A DNA stretch of 53,716 bases. Origin: Aphanothece sp. CMT-3BRIN-NPC111. GTDB lineage: Bacteria; Cyanobacteriota; Cyanobacteriia; Cyanobacteriales; JAHHGU01. Position numbers and translations under genes: made by a program. Of the stretch, positions 1 to 8,727 are shown piece by piece (position 1 is the first letter of the stretch; each line of letters opens with the position of its first letter). The notes beneath the pieces were generated by a model, which saw only the letters and a program-made list of their open reading frames with translations, searched no databases and was not told the origin of the DNA. The stretch is taken from positions 1 to 53,716 of the forward strand of contig JAHHGU010000033.1 of NCBI GenBank assembly GCA_019359765.1, given 5' to 3'.

Positions 1-48
1 CCTTAAAGAATTTTCTTCAGAAACAATAGCATCCATAACTGGATGGGA
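1..48 (-). pseudogene. Possible out-of-frame continuation of the truncated dCache sensor
   Basis: On the minus strand this 48-base stretch is open in a different frame from the sensor gene that ends at 87, and reads SHPVMDAIVSEENSLR up to the window edge. In cyanobacterial dCache sensors the DGR-x-IAHP motif is normally followed by a short helix of the type L/M-M-x-A-I. This scrap therefore looks like sensor sequence displaced by a frameshift or small rearrangement. It is too short to be certain, and the rest lies outside the window. Confidence 0.25.
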
Positions 49-86
49 TTACATTTTATCAGCCCTACCTACTGTTGCATGATTTT

Positions 87-977
87 TTAAAAATGGTATA
101 ACTTCGGGTGAGCGATCGCGCGACCATCTTCTCGAAAGATTAGGTTATATGCCCCCTTGATGTGGTCGTTGACTGTTCGTTGAAGCAACTCAGTCAGCAA
201 TACATCATGTCCAATGGTAGCGACGTGTCTTCCGTCTACATCCACAGGCGTTTCCGCCGACACCATCCAGCTTTTAGCAACTTTGTCGTAGTAAACACCT
301 GTCCAAGCGGTTTCTCTGGCTGGATTATGCTTTTTATCAGCAACCCAGACATATTCTTCATTAGGCATATAGAGATCGGCAGCAGCATCCTGCGTCCAGG
401 TAGGAACTTCAGGCCAATACATAACCATAATGTTCTCAGGAGTTGTAATGTAGGTGTCCTGAAAACGGTTATGCCATGCAGCTCCATAGGGTTTAACGAG
501 ATCGTAGAAAGCCAGTACGCGACGGCGAATATCGGCGTTTATTTTCAGTGACTTGTCAATATACACCCCTGGCTGTCGTTTACCGTCGAAGCTTTCGGGT
601 CGATTACGGATGACTCCATCTTTAGATTTGACGAACAACTTGTCAAATTGAACTTTTGGGTCGCTATTGCTAGTTGTTTCCAGTCGCCGGACTAATTCCT
701 GTTTGAGTAGGGCATGGTTGTCTTCTGCGAGGGTGAAGATAGTGTTTTCTCGCTGCCCCCGTTCAACCACATATTTTTCTAGTTGCTCCAAGGTCTGCGC
801 TTTGAGCGTGTTCATCACCTGAAAATAACTAATCGCAGTAGAAGCAACAATCGCGGTTGCGACACCCGCTGTTATCTGAAGCAGCGTTTTCCGAGTCAGG
901 GAGCCTGCCCGTGCTGGTGTCGTCACTAAATTGCTAGATTGAGAAAAATTGTCAGCAAAATTTTTGTTTGAAACCAT
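87..977 (-). pseudogene. dCache-domain sensor protein, truncated after the sensor domain
   Basis: The protein has 296 residues: a short cytoplasmic N-terminus, a membrane segment at about residues 31-52 and then a periplasmic dCache-type sensor domain. The domain carries the family's YWPEVPTWTQDA-like ligand-pocket region and a YNLIFREDGRAIAHP motif near the end. Relatives continue into a second membrane segment and an output domain such as HAMP-histidine kinase, GGDEF or adenylate cyclase. Here the frame stops seven residues after that motif, with no second membrane segment and no output domain. I therefore read it as a broken receptor. The downstream 48 bases at the window edge look like the displaced continuation. 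If translated, it would be a membrane-anchored sensor without output. Confidence 0.65.
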
Positions 978-1001
978 GTATAACCTTGTTGTAAAAATTA
1001 A

Positions 1002-1136
1002 TCAGACAGCGGAGGGTAAATTCATCTTCTCCAGGGCGCGAGTATCCGGTACAGGCACCCCCAGGCGGATACCAAGGATTGTCCCAGCCAAAGATAGGAA
1101 GACAGGTGATTGTTGAATGCGTGGTACGTGCAGTAC
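1002..1136 (-). pseudogene. Coding-like 44-codon open stretch, possible 3' end of a lost gene
   Basis: On the minus strand, 44 codons are open from just inside a TAA (1137-1139) to a TGA (1002-1004). They end 25 bases before the start of the truncated sensor gene. The translation ends in ALEKMNLPSAV and contains LAGTILGIRLGVPVPD, which reads like genuine protein rather than random frame. There is no convincing start codon. I do not recognise the family. It may be the tail of a gene whose 5' part was lost when the neighbouring IS4 remnant arrived or decayed. Confidence 0.25.
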
Positions 1137-1397
1137 TTAGCCGGATTATTAAACGCTACTAACTAAAATATATATTTCAAACTATTAGCTTTACTTCTAT
1201 AAATATACGCAAAATTGTAATTATGTCAGCAGGCGCTGTGCCAAGAAATACGTGAAAACACGGATAAGGTTTATTTTTTGACCATCTCTAGGGACAATAT
1301 TCTTGCCCAGAAATGTTGAATGATAGTAAGAAAGAATAAAAAATTACCTCCAATTTTATAAGCTGGAAGCAACAAAAGATTTAAAACTGTTATTTCG

Positions 1398-1739
1398 ATG
1401 GTATCAAATTTCCCGCGTCTCATCAAAAAGTACTTAAGACACCTGTCGAAGGATGACAATCCAGCCCTAAATTCATTTTTATTTGTCTCAACCTGGCTGA
1501 GCTTTGCCCTGGATCAAAGCAAAATCAGTATGCGTTGCCTATTTAAACGACTCAATGTGCGAGGAATAGATGTAGATATCTCGACGTTCTCCAAGGCGAG
1601 TAAAGTTCGAGACCCAAAAGTCTTTTTTCAGCTCCTCACAAAATTAAGAGAAAAACTACATATTGAGCATAATCTGCAAGCTTTCATGTGTGAAAATATC
1701 AGTCATGTTCATTGGTTTAAAAAACTAGCTTTCTGTTGA
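1398..1739 (+). mobile_element. IS4-family transposase remnant (N-terminal part only)
   Basis: The first 87 or so codons (1398 to about 1659) match the N-terminal region of cyanobacterial IS4-family transposases. Features are a FPRLIKKYL start, a SFLFVSTWLSFALDQ segment, SMRCLFKRLN, VDISTFSKASK and VFFQLLTKLREKL. Beyond LREKL the reading is unlike the family, and the frame stops at 1739. The catalytic DDE part, with its LDSTIITL-type motif, is absent. I see no clear terminal inverted repeats. This is an inactive fragment of a formerly full insertion sequence of about 1.2 kb or more. Confidence 0.6.
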
Positions 1740-2481
1740 AATAGTTGGTCTCTTATAGGAGTAGTGTATCTAGTTTTAGGAAGAGAGTCCCCTTACGTTC
1801 AACATTTCTGGATATAAAGTATCTGGAGAACCTGAAGTATATGGTTTTACCGCCTAAGCACAATTACGCTGGAGTGCCAACGAATTGTAAGTACGGTCAT
1901 TATAAGAACCATAGTTCTCTACTGTTCTGCGTAAACTTGCACAACTTTTCTGCTTTTTATTGGCATCAATATCTCTCACATGGATGTGATATGTTGCTTG
2001 TGCAGATGGTCTAACAGAACGTAGGACGCCCGTTTTTCCATAAGCCATGAGTCCTAATGAAGAAATACTTTCATAGGATAGTATACTTGTGGGTTAGTCT
2101 GGGTTGGTAGCATTGCTCTGCTCTGGATAATATTTATTATCGTTAATGTACTTCTTCCAGATTTAGTTTATTCTTTCGCCCAGTTATCTTTAAATAGATT
2201 GAGAATATTTTCCCCTTGATTAAATTATCCTTAAAGCTGTTTCACTACCCGAATGGTAAGCAAGCTTTGGAAAAGCTGGGCTAACGCTTACGCGATCGCA
2301 AATTATTCTGAGTGGAGTCATGAGGGCGATCGCTTGATGGCGGGGTGAGTTTACCTATAAGATGAGACTAAATTTTTGGGGCACAGCCACACCAGCGCGG
2401 TGGATGTGACTCTTCTTGATATAGTCTTCAGGTATTGGGCACGTCTCCTCCCGTCTAGTTTCCATAAATTGTGAGGTATAT
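1740..2481. other. Gene-poor region after the IS4 remnant
   Basis: About 740 bases without a gene I can support. Open frames exist on both strands (1745-2014 plus, 1854-2048 minus), but their translations have no family resemblance and overlap one another antisense. Two GCGATCGC-type HIP1 sites fall near 2293 and 2328. The segment from about 2340 to 2481 precedes the secreted protein gene and probably holds its promoter. Confidence 0.4.
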
Positions 2482-3012
2482 ATGCATCGGATAAAATATT
2501 GGGCGATCGCTCTAATTAGCGTTTTGACTATCTGTCCTACCCAGAATGAGCAAGCCATTGCCCAAGCTAGAGGAGGACGTGTTAACTTAACTGGGCGATG
2601 GCGCGTGACGAGTCCCGCCTTTCATTCAATTATTCCTAGGGAAACCGGATGCCATAGCGGTTCCCTCCCCGGTAGCCGTTTACCTGCAACTTCAACCGCT
2701 ACACTAAACATAATTCAGAAGGGCAGTAGTGTCGCCATACCCCCTTTTCGTTCTTGGGTTAATGTACGACAAAAGCGGAGCGGGGTATTTGCTATAGCAA
2801 ATTCTAAAGTATCAAATAATGTACTTACTTGGACAGAGAGAGGCGGTGGATTCACTAGCAGTTTTAAAGGCACTATTAGCAAAGACGGTAAAAAAGTAAC
2901 TGGTCGCGTGTTTTGCCAACATACTTCCGGCAAAACTACAGCTCAGGGTCCTTTCTCACTCACACGTATAGTTTCAAAAACAGTACAGCCACCTATAAAC
3001 GGGCGCGGTTAG
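2482..3012 (+). CDS. Secreted protein of unknown function
   Basis: The 176-residue protein begins with a classical Sec signal peptide: positively charged MHRIKY, a hydrophobic stretch at about residues 7-19, and a likely cleavage after the AIAQA region near residue 28. The mature part starts with an LTGRW motif. That motif and alternating stretches such as TWTERGGG and KKVTGRVFC suggest a small beta-rich, lipocalin-like or avidin-like fold. Two cysteines (in GCHSG and VFCQH) could form a disulfide. I do not recognise a named family. The gene stands alone, and a dispersed-repeat region follows it. Role unknown; the location is probably periplasmic or extracellular. Confidence 0.6.
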   Translation: MHRIKYWAIALISVLTICPTQNEQAIAQARGGRVNLTGRWRVTSPAFHSIIPRETGCHSGSLPGSRLPATSTATLNIIQKGSSVAIPPFRSWVNVRQKRSGVFAIANSKVSNNVLTWTERGGGFTSSFKGTISKDGKKVTGRVFCQHTSGKTTAQGPFSLTRIVSKTVQPPINGRG

Positions 3013-3014
3013 TA

Positions 3015-3038
3015 TAGCAATTAGCTTTTAGCAATTAG
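3015..3038. repeat. AGCAATTAGC-type intergenic repeat, copy 1
   Basis: Two copies of TAGCAATTAG are separated by CTTT. The same unit recurs at 41659-41690 (inverted), 51372-51399 and 53684-53716. This is a short dispersed repeat sitting directly behind gene ends. Confidence 0.6.
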
Positions 3039-3079
3039 AGCAGTGGACACATCGCTGAGGACAAACGAACTTTGATCAA

Positions 3080-3098
3080 GACGTTCCATCGGAACGTC
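3080..3098. repeat. GTAGAGACG-family palindrome, degenerate copy
   Basis: The arms GACGTTCC and GGAACGTC flank a three-base loop, and the right side continues TCTAC. The left arm has lost the outer GTAGA seen in the intact copies at 28735-28766 and 38181-38213. It is a dispersed hairpin repeat in an intergenic region. Confidence 0.6.
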
Positions 3099-3142
3099 TC
3101 TACTAAATTTATATATGTCCTAACTGTCTTGGCGATTGCTAT

Positions 3143-3172
3143 AGATGGGTAGAGCGCCAGCGTTACCCATCT
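3143..3172. repeat. AGATGGGTA...TACCCATCT hairpin repeat, copy 1
   Basis: Nine-base arms AGATGGGTA and TACCCATCT enclose a GC-rich centre, followed by AATCCTTT. A near-identical unit with the same trailing bases lies at 32391-32420, so this is a dispersed repeat and not a single-gene terminator. Confidence 0.6.
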
Positions 3173-3281
3173 AATCCTTTCTAGTGTTGGGTGCAAGTTA
3201 CCTCAACCCATCCTACATGGGTATGAGAGTTTAATTAAGTTGACTTACTAACTACTAACTACTAACAATCCCAACATCCGC

Positions 3282-5834
3282 TCACATTAAATGCAGCGGG
3301 TCAACATCAATTGCCAAGCTAACTGAGGAGGGACATAAGGCACGCAAATCGCTCAAATCTGGCAACTCTACTGGTACATCAGGCGGGAATTTGAGCAAAA
3401 TCTGCCACCGATAGCGATTGGCTACCCGCACGATACCAGCCGGAGCTGGCCCCAATATCTCATACCTGGACGTGGCAGCCTCCTCTGACTCAGGTGGACG
3501 CAACTGGGCTGCCAGCAGTTCGGCCGTTTCCTCTACTTCAGCTGCATTAGCGCTGCTGAGTCGAAACAAAATTAAACGCCCGTATGGGGGGTAGTCTAGG
3601 GCTGCCCGTTGTTGTAATTCTGCCTCAGTAAAAGGCTCATACTCGTGACGCCGCACTGCCTGAATCACTGCGTGTTCCGGGGTATAAGTTTGGATAATTA
3701 CCTGACCAGGATCGTCCCCTCGACCAGATCTACCAGCAACTTGAGTCAGGGTTTGAAACGCCCTCTCTGAGGCCCGGTAGTCTGCTAGATGCAGTAACCC
3801 ATCCGCTGCCACTACGCCTACAAGTGTTACCTGGGGTAAATCTAGCCCTTTAGTAAGCATTTGAGTACCTACTAATAAGTCAGCTTCCTGATTAGCAAAG
3901 CGCGTCAGCAGCGTCCGGTGCGAGCCTTTGGTGCGGGTGGTATCACTATCAAATCGGATGAAACGCAACTGAGGAAACTGCTGTGCCAATTCCTGTGCAA
4001 CTCGCTGAGTGCCACTGCCGAAGAATTTTAAGTAAGGAGAACTACATTCGGGACAGTTTTGAGGATGCGATCGCACAAAGTTACAGTAATGGCACCGTAA
4101 TAATTCAGGCGCTCCCTCTTGGGTGTGATGATACGCCAAAGAGACATCACAGTTAGGGCACTCAATAACATAACCACAACTGCGACAGGAAACAAAAGTA
4201 CTGTGTCCCCGGCGGTGAATAAATAAAATCCCTTGTTGCCCCGCAGAGTGCATTTGTTGCAAAGCCTCTTGGAGCGAACGGCTGAAAATGGAACGATTCC
4301 CCTCCCGCAACTCCTGTCGCATATCCACAACTTCCACTGGCGGCAGAGGGCGAGATTGAATTCTTTCCGGCAGCGACAAGTAGTAATTCTCCCTCTGCTC
4401 CCCTGCTTCCCCTGCTCCTCTGCTCCCCTGCTGCCTGACACTAACCCAAGTATCTAGAGAAGGAGTCGCAGAACCTAAGACTATGGGACAATTTTCTAAT
4501 TCTGCTCTCCACGTCGCTACAGTACGGGCGTGGTAGGTGGGAACTGGTTGGTCTTGCTTAAAGCTGGAGTCGTGTTCTTCATCTAAGATAATTAGACCTA
4601 GCTGAGGCAGAGGGGCAAACACCGCTGAACGGGTGCCAATTACTACCTGCGGCTCTCCAGCAAGCATTTGTCGCCAGGTGTCGTAACGTTCGCCATCAGA
4701 AAGAGCGCTGTGATAGACGCAAACTTTATTGCCAAAACGTGCCCGGAATCTATCTGTTAGCTGAGGCGTTAAGCCAATCTCTGGCACCAAGACTAAGGCA
4801 GACTGTCCCCGTTCTAAGATAGGTGCGATCGCCTGTAAGTACACCTCTGTCTTTCCAGAACCAGTTACCCCGTGCAACAGCACTTGAGAAAATTCAGACA
4901 ACTGAGTAATAGTAGCTAATGCCTCAGACTGAGCAGCAGTTAAGGATTTAGGCTGATCCCCCGCCAGCGCTGGCCCTAACTCGGCTCGCAACATCTCCCG
5001 CTGCTGAATCACAATGCAGCCTTTTTGCTCAAGTGCCTTCAGCGTCGAGGAACTTGTGTTACAAATCTGCAACAACTCACTCACCCACAAATCACCCCCG
5101 CGTCGCCGCAGCACTTCCAACACTTCCCGTTGCCGAGCCGTCAAGTCCAAAGGAAAGATATCGGAAACCAGTGTTACCGCCTGCCTAAGCTTAGGTCGCT
5201 GAGTTCTTGGAGGTTCCAGGTAACTTTCCACCCAGCCGCATCGTAACAACTCCCTGAGCGCCCGATTAGCTCCTCTGACTTGGCGCTGGAGGTACTGCCA
5301 GCTGTAGTCCCCAGCTGCTTGAGCTTGAAGGATTGCCAGTATTTGACGGGCAGCAGGACTGAGGAAGGAGTCAGCACCTGATGAAATTTGAGATTTTTCT
5401 GCTCCACCTTTATTAAGGCGAATGCGACGCTGCGATCGCCCCAGCAATCCCGGCGGCAGTGCTACTCGAATCACCTGAATCAGTGGTGTGTAGTAGTATT
5501 CAGCTACCTTATTGAGTAATTCCCAATAGAACGGCGGGAAAAAGCCAGCACTGACGACATCCTCGACATCCCGGATTTGGTCGGGTGCTAAATTCGGTGG
5601 CAGTTGTGTCACCTGTCGAATTGCGATCGCACCTACCTGAATAGCTCCAAATGGGACACTTAAAATATCCCCTGGCTGCACTGGCAAAGAAAGCGGCAAG
5701 CGATAGGTATACAATCCCTGTGCCCCCGCACAATCCACCAGTACTTCTATTAACCGCTCAACGGTAGAACCCGCATCGTAAGACGCGCCAGGTTCAGCCA
5801 CCACAGCATATAAACCAAAATTGGGATTCGACAT
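3282..5834 (-). CDS. priA: Primosomal protein N' (replication restart helicase PriA)
   Basis: PriA is a superfamily 2 3'-to-5' DNA helicase that loads the replisome at stalled forks. Numbered from an upstream ATG at 5876, the protein shows Walker A GVTGSGKT (about 336-343), DEEH box (432-435), GSATPS (468-473), a zinc-binding cysteine array starting CRSCG (about 564), and the C-terminal helicase motifs VAGRSGRG. I prefer the ATG at 5834 (MSNPNFGLY), because homologues begin just before the AEPG segment; this gives 850 residues. Residues around 481-496 (RQQGSRGAGEAGEQRE) are an extra low-complexity stretch. It is encoded by a short tandem repeat inserted between the motif after GSATPSLDTW and the YYLSLPERI segment. 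It stays in frame, so the enzyme is probably still active. Confidence 0.95.
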   Translation of the reverse strand: MSNPNFGLYAVVAEPGASYDAGSTVERLIEVLVDCAGAQGLYTYRLPLSLPVQPGDILSVPFGAIQVGAIAIRQVTQLPPNLAPDQIRDVEDVVSAGFFPPFYWELLNKVAEYYYTPLIQVIRVALPPGLLGRSQRRIRLNKGGAEKSQISSGADSFLSPAARQILAILQAQAAGDYSWQYLQRQVRGANRALRELLRCGWVESYLEPPRTQRPKLRQAVTLVSDIFPLDLTARQREVLEVLRRRGGDLWVSELLQICNTSSSTLKALEQKGCIVIQQREMLRAELGPALAGDQPKSLTAAQSEALATITQLSEFSQVLLHGVTGSGKTEVYLQAIAPILERGQSALVLVPEIGLTPQLTDRFRARFGNKVCVYHSALSDGERYDTWRQMLAGEPQVVIGTRSAVFAPLPQLGLIILDEEHDSSFKQDQPVPTYHARTVATWRAELENCPIVLGSATPSLDTWVSVRQQGSRGAGEAGEQRENYYLSLPERIQSRPLPPVEVVDMRQELREGNRSIFSRSLQEALQQMHSAGQQGILFIHRRGHSTFVSCRSCGYVIECPNCDVSLAYHHTQEGAPELLRCHYCNFVRSHPQNCPECSSPYLKFFGSGTQRVAQELAQQFPQLRFIRFDSDTTRTKGSHRTLLTRFANQEADLLVGTQMLTKGLDLPQVTLVGVVAADGLLHLADYRASERAFQTLTQVAGRSGRGDDPGQVIIQTYTPEHAVIQAVRRHEYEPFTEAELQQRAALDYPPYGRLILFRLSSANAAEVEETAELLAAQLRPPESEEAATSRYEILGPAPAGIVRVANRYRWQILLKFPPDVPVELPDLSDLRALCPSSVSLAIDVDPLHLM
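4389..4436. repeat. Short tandem repeat (GGGGAGCAG type) inserted in priA
   Basis: On the coding (minus) strand this segment is made of GGGGAGCAG, GAGCAGAGG-like units repeating with a period near seven bases. Such short tandemly repeated sequences are normally intergenic in filamentous cyanobacteria. Here the array lies inside priA, keeps the frame, and encodes a Gln/Gly/Arg/Glu-rich loop. Confidence 0.6.
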
Positions 5835-6538
5835 ACTTGTGAACCTATCCAAACCGCTTTCTTTGGGGAAACGCATCGACCAGATAATTGTAGCTGGCTG
5901 ACCCAGATAAATCTGAGCAGCAAGCAGCTTTGTTAACCGCCATCAACCAATAGAAGTAAGTTGCGATCCCCTTGCCTCACAGCACCATTGCTACCGATAC
6001 TACTGCGGAAGTTAGAGGATCTCTTTTCTCCCTATTGATAGATAAGAAAGCCTTTGAGTATATGAGATCCTATTGTGGTAGTAAAGGAAATTTAAAAAAG
6101 CTTAATGCCCACTTTGCTTATTAGCCAGCATCCATGAAAACCAACCTCAGGACATTTATTTTTTCAGACTTGTTTATCTGAAAAATATCTCCTGTGCAAC
6201 ACCCCTATCAAACGCCTGAATTATTCATTCGTGGGCTTTTTATAAAAAACAAAAGCTTCAAGAATGAGATTCACTGTTTCTGGTAATCTTTAGACCAAAT
6301 TTTCCCAGCCCAAAAGTGGGGAAATTAAAAGGTAGTTATCCAGAATTTCATCCTGCTAGATGGTAATACTGGTCTGCTTTCTAGCATCAAGATCAGCAAA
6401 TAAAACTGCCTAACAAGTTTAAGATACAGACTTTGATATCACCTTATTAGCACATCTACAGCCCTTTATGGATATGTAGAGACAGAGTAATTATTTTCGC
6501 ACTCCTCACTTTATCTAGTCCCCAATTTAAGGCTGGTT
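5835..6538. promoter_or_regulatory. Long leader/promoter region between priA and sigC, with hairpins
   Basis: About 700 bases without a supported gene separate the divergent priA and sigC. Three inverted repeats are visible: AGGATCTC (6015-6022) with GAGATCCT (6064-6071); TTTTTCAGA (6160-6168) with TCTGAAAAA (6177-6185); and a 10-base pair of arms, one mismatch, at 6298-6307 and 6317-6326. The region is AT-rich. A long structured 5' region is plausible for a regulated sigma factor, but I cannot place a transcription start or a specific operator. Confidence 0.35.
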
Positions 6539-7663
6539 ATGAATATTGCTGAACTTAACCCAATCGAACCACGGGAATCTACAATCAATAACGATTTTTC
6601 CACTACGGTTGCTCCTGATTTGGATGTACCGGAATTGAATTATGTTGAAGTAGAATTTTCTGAGTCCACAGATGAATTTGCGGTAGGTCGTTCCTTAGGA
6701 TACAGTAAAAGTGTATCCGATGACACAGTGGGTGCTTTCTTCAAAGAAATGGCACGCTATCCACTCCTGAAGCCAGAAGAAGAGATCGAGTTAGCCCATC
6801 ACGTCCAATTCCTCGTTCAAACTGAGGAGCTTCGGGAACGCCTACAATCTGAACTAAATCGTAATCCTACCAAAGCAGAACTGGCTAAAGAAGCTGGGTT
6901 GACAGAGCGACAGCTAGAACATCGTCTTTATCAAGGTCGTGCGGCTAAACGCAAGATGATACGCTCAAACCTGCGCTTAGTCGTCTCTATTGCTAAACGT
7001 TATTTGAATCGGGGTGTGGCATTTCTAGATTTAATTCAAGAAGGCGCTATTGGCTTGAATCGCGCTGCGGAAAAGTTTGATGCAGACAAGGGTTACAAGT
7101 TTTCTACATACGCATATTGGTGGATTCGTCAGGCTATCACCCGCACCATCGCTAATGATGCGCGGACGATTCGCTTACCCATCCACATCGTCGAGAAGCT
7201 GAACAAACTCAAAAAAACCCAACGCAATCTCAAGCAAGAACTACAGCGCAATCCCACCGAAGAAGAACTGGCGGCATCTTTGGACATCTCGCCAGAAAAT
7301 TTGCGCCAGCTGCTACAGTTACGGCGGCGATCGCTCTCTCTTAATCATCGAGTTGGTAAGGGAGAAGAGACGGAACTGGTGGATATGCTTGAAGATAGTG
7401 GTGAGCAATCTCCCGAAAGCCTAATGAGCGAATCTATGATGCGCCTGGATATTTGGGAGGTGTTGAACGAAGTTTTGACAGAGCGGGAGAAAGATGTGAT
7501 ATCTTTGCGCTACGGTCTCGCCAGCAGTGAACCCTACACTTTAGAACAAGTGGGTAGCCTGTTTCACTTGTCCCGCGAGCGAGTGCGTCAAATTCAAAGC
7601 AAAGCTATGCGGAAACTACGCCGTCCCCAAGTTGCCCGACGCTTAAAAGGCTGGTTAAGTTAA
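6539..7663 (+). CDS. sigC: Group 2 RNA polymerase sigma factor, SigC type
   Basis: This is a 374-residue sigma-70 family protein. An N-terminal acidic segment is followed by region 1.2 (DTVGAFFKEMARYPLLKPEEE, near 70-90). Region 2 includes RSNLRLVVSIAKRYLNRG, FLDLIQEGAIGL and the -10-binding FSTYAYWWIRQAITR. Regions 3 and 4 follow, with the helix-turn-helix TLEQVGSLFHLSRERVRQIQ near the C-terminus. The FFKEMARYPLL start of region 1.2 differs from the RLYLQEIGR version of SigA/B/D/E and is what I associate with cyanobacterial SigC. Group 2 sigmas are non-essential and redirect transcription under stress or nutrient change. The GNAT gene starts 12 bases downstream, so the two are probably co-transcribed. 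Confidence 0.85.
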   Translation: MNIAELNPIEPRESTINNDFSTTVAPDLDVPELNYVEVEFSESTDEFAVGRSLGYSKSVSDDTVGAFFKEMARYPLLKPEEEIELAHHVQFLVQTEELRERLQSELNRNPTKAELAKEAGLTERQLEHRLYQGRAAKRKMIRSNLRLVVSIAKRYLNRGVAFLDLIQEGAIGLNRAAEKFDADKGYKFSTYAYWWIRQAITRTIANDARTIRLPIHIVEKLNKLKKTQRNLKQELQRNPTEEELAASLDISPENLRQLLQLRRRSLSLNHRVGKGEETELVDMLEDSGEQSPESLMSESMMRLDIWEVLNEVLTEREKDVISLRYGLASSEPYTLEQVGSLFHLSRERVRQIQSKAMRKLRRPQVARRLKGWLS

Positions 7664-7675
7664 GAGGCAAAAAGC

Positions 7676-8194
7676 TTGATATCTTCTGAGTTGATTGTGC
7701 GTTCAGCTGAACCAGCAGATGTGGGAGTGCTGTTTAGCTTAATTCAAGCGTTAGCAGAGTACGAGAAACTCTCCCACGCCGTCACTGGCAATACTGAAGC
7801 TCTCAAAGACCACCTGTTTGGTAGTCGGCCTTACGCAGAGGCGATTTTGGCAGAATATGCGGGGCAAGCGGTTGGGTTTGCCCTATTTTTTTATAACTAT
7901 TCCACGTTTCTAACCAAACCAGGAATTTATCTAGAAGATTTGTTTGTTTTGCCGGAATACCGACGTCAGGGCATTGGTAAGGCTTTGCTTACCTACTTAG
8001 CTCAACTGGCTCTTGAGCGTGGCTGTGGACGGCTAGAGTGGAGTGTTTTGGATTGGAATGAGAGTGCGATCGCTTTCTATGAACGTATGGGAGCCTCAAT
8101 TTTGCCAGACTGGCGTATTTGCCGCCTCACGGGCAACTCACTCAGCCAAATGGCATCTGAGGCATCCACCACGCTCCGTGAAAATAAAATTTAG
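7676..8194 (+). CDS. GNAT-family N-acetyltransferase (diamine/SSAT-like)
   Basis: The 172-residue protein has the complete GNAT fold signature: an early LIVRSAEPADV segment, a central YLEDLFVLPEYRRQGIGKALL acetyl-CoA-binding motif A (Q/R-x-x-G-x-G/A, about residues 85-105), and a C-terminal WNESAIAFYERMGA motif. The ALAEYEKL start and the YLEDLFV strand are typical of the spermidine/spermine N1-acetyltransferase-like subgroup, so a small amine is a likely substrate, but this is inference. The start is a TTG 12 bases after the sigC stop, with GAGG just upstream. The tail after LTGNSLSQ is family-atypical and may be disordered. Probably translated from the sigC transcript. Confidence 0.8.
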   Translation: MISSELIVRSAEPADVGVLFSLIQALAEYEKLSHAVTGNTEALKDHLFGSRPYAEAILAEYAGQAVGFALFFYNYSTFLTKPGIYLEDLFVLPEYRRQGIGKALLTYLAQLALERGCGRLEWSVLDWNESAIAFYERMGASILPDWRICRLTGNSLSQMASEASTTLRENKI

Positions 8195-8505
8195 TGGCGG
8201 TTAATGTTGCAAATTCTAATAAATAATCAAGAAGTGTATTGATAAGATTGCAGAGGCGCTTCTTATTTTGTAGAAAATAAGTACATCTACTCACATCTTG
8301 CACCTACTGCGCCCGCAGCATAAATGCTGGAGCTACACGTACTAAGCCTGCCGAGGCCAGCTCTTAAACTCCTGATTTTTGCTAGTCCGCGCCGATGGAC
8401 TTGGAATGCGCGAACCACAAGTTTTAACCTGAAGGCATTGGCCTGCAATATCTGAGTCTACTGACAGTGTAATTAACTTTATTTCAGATTGAGAGGAAAT
8501 AGGTC
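8195..8505. other. Intergenic region before the small orphan protein
   Basis: About 310 bases with no supported gene. A short perfect hairpin, CTTATTTT and AAAATAAG with a four-base loop, lies at 8262-8281. It lacks a following T-run, so it is a weak terminator candidate at best. A second small hairpin (AGTCC...GGACT) lies near 8383-8400. The last 30 bases hold a GAGAGG Shine-Dalgarno-like run for the next gene. Confidence 0.3.
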
Positions 8506-8712
8506 ATGATTATTTGGGTAAACGAACAGCTCGATCCGTCTGGTCTTCTTTATTCTTGTATTGCCTCTTGCAATGAGGATCTAGCTAAAGATTGCCACGA
8601 GTCTTTTAAGGAAAATTTGACAGAGGGACAAAAGAAATTGGGCTGGGAGGCTCGTTTGCGGACTGTCACTTCTTGGGATGATGTCCCAGTCAACGCCCTC
8701 AAGTTGGATTAA
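8506..8712 (+). CDS. Small conserved-looking cyanobacterial protein, unknown function
   Basis: The 68-residue protein is acidic to neutral and has no membrane segment or signal peptide. It begins MIIWVNEQLDPSGLLYSCIA and ends SWDDVPVNALKLD. Three cysteines lie in the first half (YSC, ASC, KDC). The ATG has GAGAGG about nine bases upstream, and the codon use matches its neighbours. I have an impression of similar short proteins in other cyanobacteria but no named family. It lies 15 bases before the membrane protein gene, which hints at co-transcription. Confidence 0.6.
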   Translation: MIIWVNEQLDPSGLLYSCIASCNEDLAKDCHESFKENLTEGQKKLGWEARLRTVTSWDDVPVNALKLD

Positions 8713-8727
8713 AGACTTTTATTATTG

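Noticed and set aside
1745..2048. Overlapping open frames on both strands (89 codons plus, 64 codons minus)
   Set aside because: No family resemblance, antisense to each other, in decayed sequence next to an IS4 fragment.
4028..4441. 137-codon minus-strand frame within priA
   Set aside because: Alternative frame of priA with low-quality composition; priA motifs are unambiguous.
6499..6520. ACTCCTCAC motif resembling the Yfr1 small RNA core
   Set aside because: The rest of Yfr1 (flanking hairpins, ACACC continuation) is absent; a chance match in the sigC leader.
8262..8281. Hairpin as terminator of sigC-GNAT
   Set aside because: No T-run follows; short AT-rich stem. Kept only as a remark in the intergenic entry.
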